Assembly: GCF_900499005.1 (NCBI RefSeq)
Contig: NZ_LS991317.1
Coordinates: 222,737-286,736 of the forward strand
Source of the DNA: Actinomyces culturomici
GTDB lineage: Bacteria; Actinomycetota; Actinomycetes; Actinomycetales; Actinomycetaceae
Length of the DNA stretch: 64,000 nucleotides
Direction: 5' to 3'
In this document: positions 58,266 to 64,000 of the stretch, in pieces
Numbering within the stretch: position 1 is the stretch's first letter
Layout: each line of letters begins with the position of its first letter
Notes under the pieces: generated by a model
What the model was told of the DNA's origin: nothing
Database searches by the model: none
What the model saw: only the letters and a program-made list of their open reading frames with translations
Made by a program: the position numbers and the translations under genes

Positions 58266-58278
58266 CGAAACTATTTCG
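58266..58278. promoter_or_regulatory. LacI-family operator O2
   Basis: Second exact copy of cgaaactatttcg, 109 bases (about ten helical turns) from O1. It follows a possible -10 box TACGAT (58254-58259) for the regulator gene and precedes its likely start codon at 58307, implying autoregulation and possible looping between the two sites. Confidence 0.8.
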
Positions 58279-58306
58279 CACCTCCCGGAAGGACGACCCG
58301 ACGGAC

Positions 58307-59407
58307 ATGACACGGACGCAAGGACTATCGGGGCGCCCCACGCTCTCCGACGTCGCCCGACTCGCCGGCGTCTCGACCGCGGCCGCATCCAAGGCCCTGA
58401 ATCATCGCAAGGACGTCTCCCGCTCGACCCATGAACGCGTGATCGCAGCGGCGACCGACCTCGGTTATGTGGGAAGAAGCAACATCAGCGCGGTTCCTCA
58501 GATCGCATTCGTCGTGGACACCTTCAGTTCGCTCTATACCGCTCAAGTCCTTGCCGGAGCCTGCATCGAGGCGGCCGCACAGGGCATCTACCTCAACACG
58601 ACCCATCTCGAAGTCGACGGCGATTCAGAGGATGTTCCGCTGACGCCGACGTGGCTGCGTTCGATCGCCAAGACACACATCGGCCTCATCGTCGTCACGA
58701 CTCCGCTGTCCGGTGCGCTTCGTTCGACGTGCTCGCGCCTCGGTCTCCCATTGGTCGCCGTCGACCCCACGACGGCGCCTCGCGACGGCCTTGTGACGAT
58801 CGGAGCGACGAATTGGAACGCCTCGATGGAGGCGACGGAGCTCCTCATTTCTCTTGGCCATCGGAGAATCGCGTTCGTCGGCGGACCGGAGACCTCGGTT
58901 CCCTCCTTCGAGAGGTACCAGGGATATCTCTCCGCTTTGAAGGCGCATGACGTCCCACACGCCTCGAACCTCGTACGGTGGTCGGACTTCTGCTTCCCCG
59001 GAGGAGTCTCCGCAGGTGACTCACTGCTGAGCCTTCGACCCGAGGAACGACCCACCGGGTTCATCTGCGCCTCCGATTGGATCGCCCTCGGCGTCATGGA
59101 TGCGGCCCGCCGACGCGGCATGGAGATTCCCCGTGACATCTCCGTCATCGGTTTCGACGATACGGAGATCGCCTCGACATCGACCCCGCGGATGACCGTC
59201 GTCCGTCAACCGATGAGGGAGCTCGGTTCGACGGCCGTCCGAGCGATCCTCACACTCCAGAGCAAGCCAGATGCCATGAGTCCGATGCGTCTCGCCACCG
59301 AGCTCATTGTCAGAGAGACAACGGGACCCGTTCCGGCACGAGTTCTTCCCGATTCATCCGTCGACTCGACACGTATGACCCCCTCGCCGGACCTCCCCGT
59401 CGGTTGA
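58307..59407 (+). CDS. LacI-family transcriptional repressor of the xylo-oligosaccharide operon
   Basis: A 366-residue repressor. The DNA-binding helix-turn-helix and hinge are LSDVARLAGVSTAAASKALN / HRKDVSRSTHERVIAAATDLGY. The ligand domain has IAFVVDTFSSLYTAQVLAGA, LGHRRIAFVGGPE and DISVIGFDDTEIASTSTPRM. ATG 58307 is preferred over ATG 58262, because operator O2 (58266-58278) would otherwise be inside the gene and upstream of any homology. Expected inducer: xylobiose or xylose. It is divergent from the transporter operon. Confidence 0.9.
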   Translation: MTRTQGLSGRPTLSDVARLAGVSTAAASKALNHRKDVSRSTHERVIAAATDLGYVGRSNISAVPQIAFVVDTFSSLYTAQVLAGACIEAAAQGIYLNTTHLEVDGDSEDVPLTPTWLRSIAKTHIGLIVVTTPLSGALRSTCSRLGLPLVAVDPTTAPRDGLVTIGATNWNASMEATELLISLGHRRIAFVGGPETSVPSFERYQGYLSALKAHDVPHASNLVRWSDFCFPGGVSAGDSLLSLRPEERPTGFICASDWIALGVMDAARRRGMEIPRDISVIGFDDTEIASTSTPRMTVVRQPMRELGSTAVRAILTLQSKPDAMSPMRLATELIVRETTGPVPARVLPDSSVDSTRMTPSPDLPVG

Positions 59408-59440
59408 GACGCCCCGCCCCGGCTCCTTCCACGAGTGCGG

Positions 59441-60919
59441 CTACCGCTCTGCGCCCTCGTCGCCCAGGCGAAGGTCCGGCGAGCGCCGCAACGCACCGCG
59501 TACCGACGGCATCGAGACGACCGCGAGCGCGAGTGCCGCGAGCGCGAACCCGACGACCGTGGCGAAGCCGCCGCGCGCGCCGAAGCGGTCGATCGCGGCG
59601 CCCGCGACGATGTTCGACAGGGACATCCCGATGACCCACATCGAGCCGAAGAGGGCCATGCCCTCGGTGAAGCGGGCGGCCGGGACGATCCGCATGAAGA
59701 TCTGGTTGATGTTGACGATCGTCGGCGCCTGGAAGAGTCCCGCGATGAGCATGACGACCGCGGCGAAGGGCATCGAGTCGACGAGGACGAGGAGCGAGCA
59801 GGAGATGGCGAGCGCGGCGAGCCCGATGTAGAAGCGCGCCCACAGCGCGCCGGGCCAGGTCCGCATCCCGTAGACGAGCGCGCCGATCATCGAGCCGCCG
59901 GAGAAGCACGCGGTGACGGTGCCCGCCCACGCCTGGACGTCGAGTTCGCGCGCGAAGGCGACGATCGCGATGCCGGTCGTCGACTGGAAGGCGCCGTAGA
60001 AGACGAGGACGAGGAGGAGCACCGCGAAAGTCGGCGTCCACAGCCGTTCGTGGATCCTCGTGGACGAGGCCGGGGCGGGGCGCTCCTCGGGCGCGGACGC
60101 GTGCCCTGCCGGATCGTTCGCAGTGCCGTCGCGATCCGGATCGCCATCGGCCTCCGCGTCGGAGGGGAGGGAGCCGGGCAGCGGCGGGTAGTCGGCGTCG
60201 ACGCCGGGAGCCGCGACGCCGGGAAGGACGGCGGTGTCCTCGATCGTCGGATCGCTCGGCTCGCGCCGGCGCCGCAGCGGGAGCGGAGCCCCGGGAACGA
60301 GCGGAGCCGGCTCGTGGGTCGAGTCGCCGAGAAGGAGATGGAGGCCGACGAGGATCGTCGCGACGCCGAAGACGAGCGCCGCGACCGGCGACACGAGGGT
60401 CGCGAGGGCCGTCGCGATTGGGGTCGAAAGGACCCACATGCACTCCTCGGCGACCGAGGTGAGGGAGAGGGCCGAGGGCATCGCGCCCGGATCGGAGCGC
60501 AGGGCGACCCGCCACCTCGCGCGGATGAGCGAGCCGCCGGGCACGCTGACGCCGAGCATCACGACGACCGCGACGAGCACCCAATACGGGGGCCGCAGGA
60601 CGAGGACGAGGCCGAGGAGCGCGATCGAGGCGAGCCAGAAGGCGCCGACCATGGTCGCGACCCGCTTCTGCCCCCACTTGTCGATCGCGCGCCCGACGTT
60701 CGGGCCGAAGAGGGCGCCGGCGACCGACATCACCGCGGCGGCGACGCCCGCGCTCGAATAGGAGCCGTAGCCGTCGCGCGCGCCGATGAGGAGCGCCATG
60801 TTCACCATTCCGTAGGGGAATTGGACGATGACGCCTCCGAGGAGGAAACGGGCGACGCGGGGACGGCGGAGGAGGGCCGCGTAGACGCGCAGCCCTCCTC
60901 CGCTCCTCGTTCCGGTCAC
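59441..60919 (-). CDS. MFS transporter coupled to xylulokinase gene
   Basis: A 492-residue protein with about 12 membrane helices; GPNVGRAIDKWGQKRVATM is the loop 2-3 signature. Between the two halves is an unusually long hydrophilic loop (about 215-300), rich in Pro/Asp/Gly, whose DNA contains a dispersed-motif variant (60051-60076). Other family members of this type are annotated as unspecified MFS exporters. GTG 60919 overlaps the xylB stop (GTGA). It could import xylose or export a metabolite. Confidence 0.85.
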   Translation of the reverse strand: MTGTRSGGGLRVYAALLRRPRVARFLLGGVIVQFPYGMVNMALLIGARDGYGSYSSAGVAAAVMSVAGALFGPNVGRAIDKWGQKRVATMVGAFWLASIALLGLVLVLRPPYWVLVAVVVMLGVSVPGGSLIRARWRVALRSDPGAMPSALSLTSVAEECMWVLSTPIATALATLVSPVAALVFGVATILVGLHLLLGDSTHEPAPLVPGAPLPLRRRREPSDPTIEDTAVLPGVAAPGVDADYPPLPGSLPSDAEADGDPDRDGTANDPAGHASAPEERPAPASSTRIHERLWTPTFAVLLLVLVFYGAFQSTTGIAIVAFARELDVQAWAGTVTACFSGGSMIGALVYGMRTWPGALWARFYIGLAALAISCSLLVLVDSMPFAAVVMLIAGLFQAPTIVNINQIFMRIVPAARFTEGMALFGSMWVIGMSLSNIVAGAAIDRFGARGGFATVVGFALAALALAVVSMPSVRGALRRSPDLRLGDEGAER

Positions 60920-62274
60920 TCGCGCTCGGCGAGGACTCGGGCGGCCTGCTTCGCGGCGCCGAGGGCGACGTACTCGCCGGCCTCGGGCATCTCGATCGTC
61001 GCGTCGAGCTTCTCGGCCGCGAGCGCCTGGACGGCGGTCGACTTCGCGCCGCCGCCGACGATGAGGACGCGGTCGAGCGGCACGCCGAGGGCGCGCATCG
61101 CGTCGAGGGCGTACCGCATGAGGGCGAGGAGGCCCTCGACGGTCGCGCGGGCGACGTGGGCGCGGTCGGAGTTCGCGAGGGTCATCCCGCGCAGCTCGGC
61201 GGTCGCATCCGGAAGGTTCGGGGTGCGCTCGCCCTCGAAGTAGGGGATGAGTTCGAGGCCGCCGGCGTCCGGGACGGAGAGGGCGTACTCGTCGAACTCC
61301 TTGTAGTCGAGTCCGGTCACCTTCATCATCGCGTCGATGATGCGCGAGGCGTTGAGGGTGCAGGCGAGCGGGAGCCAGTTGCCGGAGGCGTCGGAGAATC
61401 CGGTGACGAGGCCCGAGGGGTCGGCGACGGAGGTCGCCGAGACCGCGGCGACGACGCCGGAGGTGCCGAGAGAGAGGAGCGCCGATCCCGGCTCGAGGCC
61501 GACGCCGAGGGCGGAGGCGGCGTTGTCGCCGGCGCCCGGGCCGAGGACGATCTCGCCCCAGCCGCGCTCGGGGTCGCCGTGGCCGATCGCGTCCCACGGG
61601 CCCGCGATCTTCGGCAGGACGATGCGCGCGGCCTCGTCCTCGGAGATCTTGAGCGCGGAGGCGAGGATGTCGCGCCGGTAGGTCGGGGTCTCGCGGGCCA
61701 TGTACCCGGTGCCGGAGGCGTCGGAGCGGTCGGTGGCGAGCGCCTCGAGGGAGGGGCGGCCCATGATCCGCCACGTGAGGTAGTCGTGGGGGAGGCAGAT
61801 CGCGGCGATGCGCGCGACGTTCTCCGGCTCGTTGTCGGCGACCCAGCGCAGCTTCGTCACGGTGAGGGAGGCGACCGGGACCGATCCGGTGGCGTCAGCC
61901 CACCAGGCGACGCCCTGCGAGCCCGCGTCGTCGCGCCCGTCCGCGCCGCGCTCTCTGATGAGGTCGCGGGCGGCTCCGGCCGAGCGGGTGTCGTTCCACA
62001 GGAGCGCGGGGCGGATGACCTCGCCCCCCTCGTCGAGGAGGACCATGCCGTGCTGCTGGCCGCCGACCGAGAGGGCGGCGACGTCGTCGAGGCCGCCGAC
62101 GAGCTCGACCGCTTCGAGGAAGGCTTCCCACCACTTCTCGGGATCGACTTCGGTGCCGTCGGGGTGGGAGGCCTTGCCCTGGCGGACGATGACCTTGTGC
62201 TCGGGGTCGTAGACGACGACCTTGCAGGACTGGGTCGAGGTGTCGACGCCGGCGACGTAGGGGCGGGTGCTCAT
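60916..62274 (-). CDS. xylB: Xylulokinase
   Basis: A 452-residue FGGY kinase that makes D-xylulose-5-phosphate. VAGVDTSTQSCKVVVYDP, ALSVGGQQHGMVLLD (the xylulokinase GGQQHG motif), LLWNDTRSAGAARDLI, LPHDYLTWRIMG, DRSDASGTGYM and LIVGGGAKSTAVQALAAEKL are all as expected. ATG 62274 starts the family homology. It is downstream of xylA, separated by a strong hairpin, and is coupled to the MFS gene. Confidence 0.95.
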   Translation of the reverse strand: MSTRPYVAGVDTSTQSCKVVVYDPEHKVIVRQGKASHPDGTEVDPEKWWEAFLEAVELVGGLDDVAALSVGGQQHGMVLLDEGGEVIRPALLWNDTRSAGAARDLIRERGADGRDDAGSQGVAWWADATGSVPVASLTVTKLRWVADNEPENVARIAAICLPHDYLTWRIMGRPSLEALATDRSDASGTGYMARETPTYRRDILASALKISEDEAARIVLPKIAGPWDAIGHGDPERGWGEIVLGPGAGDNAASALGVGLEPGSALLSLGTSGVVAAVSATSVADPSGLVTGFSDASGNWLPLACTLNASRIIDAMMKVTGLDYKEFDEYALSVPDAGGLELIPYFEGERTPNLPDATAELRGMTLANSDRAHVARATVEGLLALMRYALDAMRALGVPLDRVLIVGGGAKSTAVQALAAEKLDATIEMPEAGEYVALGAAKQAARVLAERE

Positions 62275-62351
62275 GGGTGTCTCCAGAACTTCCTTGTCGT
62301 GGACGAGCGCGGAGCCCGCGGGCGCGGGGAGTCCGCCATCGGGATGAGTGC

Positions 62352-62395
62352 GGAGCGGGCGGCCCTGGAAAGCGTATTCCAGGGCCGCCCGCTCC
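62352..62395 (-). terminator. Strong hairpin between xylA and xylB
   Basis: ggagcgggcggccctggaa (62352-62370) pairs perfectly with ttccagggccgcccgctcc (62377-62395), a 19-bp stem with a 6-base loop, 9 bases after the xylA stop. As xylB follows on the same strand 78 bases later, it may be a partial terminator that sets the xylA:xylB ratio, or mark an independent xylB promoter. Confidence 0.75.
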
Positions 62396-62404
62396 GGGGG
62401 CTTC

Positions 62405-63757
62405 TCAGGCGCGGCCAAGGGTGTCGACGATGTAGTTGTTGATCGTCGCCTTGACGGCCTCGAGGTGGTCGGACTTCACCGCGGCGACGAGGTCGGCCTG
62501 CGGAACGTCGAGGGCGTACTCCTCGAGGGAGGCGAGGGTGGCGGTGCCGTCCTCGACGGTCGCGCCGATGCCGGAGTCGAAGGACGAGTAGCGCTCGCCG
62601 ACGAGATCCTCGATGAACTTGTCCTCGTGCATGCGGGCCGCGACGAGGAGGCCGGCCGCGTAGGAGTCCATGCCGACGATGTGGGCCTGGAAGAGGTCCT
62701 CGGCGGTGAAGGACGTGCGGCGCGGCTTCGCGTCGAAGTTGAGGCCGCCGTGCGGGCCGATCGAGCCCTCGGCGAGGACCTCGTGCATGACGGCGGTCGT
62801 CTCGTAGAGGTCCGACGGGAACTCGTCGATGTCCCAGCCGATGAGCTTGTCGCCCTGGTTGGCGTCGAGCGAGCCGAGCATGCCGGCGGCGCGGGCGACG
62901 CGGATCTCGTGCTGGTAGGTGTGGCCGGCGAGGTTCGCATGGTTGCCCTCGAGGTTGAGCTTGAACTTGTCGGCGAGGTCGTAGCTCTGGAGGAAGGCGA
63001 TCGAGGTAGCGGCGTCGAAGTCGTACTGGTGAGCGGTCGGCTCCTTGGGCTTCGGCTCGAGCATGAACTGGGCGTCGAGGCCGATCTCGGCGGCGTAGTC
63101 GACGCACATGTGGAAGAAGCGGGCGATGTGGTCCTGCTCGCGCTTGAGGTCGGTGTTCCACAGGTTCTCGTAGCCCTCGCGGCCGCCCCAGAACACGTAG
63201 TTCTCGGCGCCGAGGCGCTTGGCGATCTCGAGGGAGTGCTTGAGCTGGCCGCCGGCGTAGGCGTAGATCTCGGCGAAGGGCGAGGTCGCGGCGCCGGAGA
63301 GGAAGCGGCGGTTGGTGAAGAGGGAGGAGGTGTTCCACAGGAGCTTGATGCCCGAGTCCTTCTTCAGCTCCTCGATGCGGTCGACGACCCTGTCGAGGTT
63401 GGCGTTCGTCTCGCGGAGGGTGTCGCCCTCGGGGGCGATGTCGCGGTCGTGGAAGCAGAAGTACTCGACGCCGAGGGCCTTGTAGAAGTCGAAGGCGTAG
63501 TCGACCTTCGCGAGCGCGAGATCGAGGGGCTTGGAGTACTTGCCATCGAAGGGGCGCTGCGCGGTGCCCTCGCCGAAGGGGTCGACGAGTCGCTGCTCGA
63601 AGGTGTGCCAGTAGGCGACGCCGAAGCGCAGCCACTCCTTCATCGTCTTGCCGGCGACGACGCGGTCGGCGTCGTAGTAGCGGAAGCCGAGGCCCTGGCG
63701 GAGCGACTCTGTTCCGACGTAGGGGATCTTCTCGATGTTCCAGAGATTGTCAGACAT
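62405..63757 (-). CDS. xylA: Xylose isomerase
   Basis: A 450-residue enzyme converting D-xylose to D-xylulose. Length and sequence place it in the long class II group. Catalytic [19 protein letters not shown] (His103, Asp106), metal ligands in [33 protein letters not shown] and GWDIDEFP, and [14 protein letters not shown] are conserved. ATG 63757 is used rather than an upstream ATG that would fall in the promoter. A XylR-type palindrome and promoter precede it. Confidence 0.96.
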   Translation of the reverse strand: MSDNLWNIEKIPYVGTESLRQGLGFRYYDADRVVAGKTMKEWLRFGVAYWHTFEQRLVDPFGEGTAQRPFDGKYSKPLDLALAKVDYAFDFYKALGVEYFCFHDRDIAPEGDTLRETNANLDRVVDRIEELKKDSGIKLLWNTSSLFTNRRFLSGAATSPFAEIYAYAGGQLKHSLEIAKRLGAENYVFWGGREGYENLWNTDLKREQDHIARFFHMCVDYAAEIGLDAQFMLEPKPKEPTAHQYDFDAATSIAFLQSYDLADKFKLNLEGNHANLAGHTYQHEIRVARAAGMLGSLDANQGDKLIGWDIDEFPSDLYETTAVMHEVLAEGSIGPHGGLNFDAKPRRTSFTAEDLFQAHIVGMDSYAAGLLVAARMHEDKFIEDLVGERYSSFDSGIGATVEDGTATLASLEEYALDVPQADLVAAVKSDHLEAVKATINNYIVDTLGRA

Positions 63758-63788
63758 GGGTGCCTCTCTGAGGATCAGTGGGCGGGTT

Positions 63789-63806
63789 TTTGTTACATAA
63801 CAAAAC
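63789..63806. promoter_or_regulatory. XylR/ROK-type operator
   Basis: TTTTGTTA (63789-63796) and TAACAAAA (63799-63806) form a perfect palindrome around two bases, markedly AT-rich in this genome. It lies at the expected transcription start of xylA, and the divergent gene encodes a ROK-family regulator. Confidence 0.85.
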
Positions 63807-63834
63807 ATAGTGGTCGAAATGCACTAGAGTCAAG
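63806..63834 (-). promoter_or_regulatory. xylA promoter
   Basis: On the minus strand TTGACT (63834-63829) is followed after 17 bases by CTATGT (63811-63806); shifting one base gives TATGTT with an 18-base spacer. The -10 touches the palindromic operator, so repressor binding would block RNA polymerase. Confidence 0.65.
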
Positions 63835-63838
63835 GGCA

Positions 63839-64000
63839 TGCCGCCCGCAGCTCGCCGTCACGCCGCAGTGACCCACCGATCTCCGCTCAACCCCGCCGAA
63901 CGCGCGATGTCGGGCGTGAAGGCCGAGAGCCTTCGCGCCATGAACCTCTCCCTCGCGCTCCGCCAGATCCTCGCCGCGCCCGGCGAGATCTCGCGCTCCG
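63839..64000 (+). CDS. ROK-family (XylR-type) transcriptional regulator, N-terminal part
   Basis: The first 54 codons of a gene cut by the window end. MPPAARRHAAVTHRSPLNPA is a basic leader; SLRAMNLSLALRQILAAPGE then ISRS is the start of the winged helix of ROK repressors (pattern LRxxNxxLVLRxLxxxGPxSR). Position, divergent from xylA across an 81-base gap that holds a palindrome, supports a XylR-type xylose repressor. The sugar-kinase-like domain lies outside the window. Confidence 0.75.

Noticed and set aside
58262-58306. Start of the LacI-type gene at ATG 58262
   Set aside because: It would place an operator inside the gene and add 15 residues without homology; a probable -10 box lies only a few bases upstream.

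Overview
The window is high-GC DNA with dense, often overlapping genes, GTG starts, and protein families typical of Actinobacteria: a kinase/flippase fusion, DUF2218, a YkoE thiamine transporter, GH120, and ROK and SorC sugar regulators. The mix of sugar catabolism, ferredoxin-linked 2-oxoacid oxidation and PntAB fits a facultatively anaerobic, host-associated member of the Actinomycetaceae (Actinomyces/Schaalia-like). The family-level guess is inference. No rRNA, tRNA, CRISPR array, transposase or prophage was seen.

Layout. 0-12 kb: the 3' part of a kinase-like/flippase-like membrane protein, preceded by an odd inverted duplication; a Gfo/Idh/MocA oxidoreductase; a methyltransferase; a VOC protein whose expected start codon reads ATA; a thiamine ECF transporter operon (TPP riboswitch, YkoE, fused YkoD-YkoC, small kinase); a CycA-like permease; DUF2218 and SRPBCC proteins. 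12-26 kb, redox and envelope: pntAB; a DUF2249 protein with four Cys/His repeats; RidA; a PIN/RHH toxin-antitoxin pair; a DUF4956-VTC-beta-helix lipoprotein cluster; and a four-gene 2-oxoacid:ferredoxin oxidoreductase operon whose last gene fuses a GltD-like flavoprotein to a two-cluster ferredoxin. 26-38 kb: a Fic protein with a palindromic operator over its own Shine-Dalgarno; a sugar porter; a TetR-controlled GH3/MFS/TSUP operon; remains of one toxin-antitoxin locus and an intact second one; glycerate kinase; an aldose-epimerase-like protein.

38.7-45.6 kb is visibly less GC-rich than its flanks. It holds a complete sugar module: RbsC-, RbsB- and RbsA-like proteins, a KdsD-like SIS isomerase, an FGGY kinase and a divergent SorC regulator. 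It looks acquired, and its substrate is unknown.

45.7-64 kb is a xylan/xylo-oligosaccharide locus: AGE-family epimerase, acetylxylan esterase (broken by a frameshift), two GH3 enzymes, a GH120 beta-xylosidase, a binding-protein ABC importer, a LacI regulator with twin operators, an MFS protein, xylulokinase, xylose isomerase and the start of a divergent ROK (XylR-type) regulator. The inferred flow is import of xylo-oligosaccharides, deacetylation, hydrolysis to xylose by GH120 and GH3, then XylA and XylB to xylulose-5-phosphate.

A short GC-rich motif (atcgacgagggcggggc and variants), often forming hairpins, recurs between genes and inside some interdomain linkers. It looks like a genome-specific dispersed repeat.
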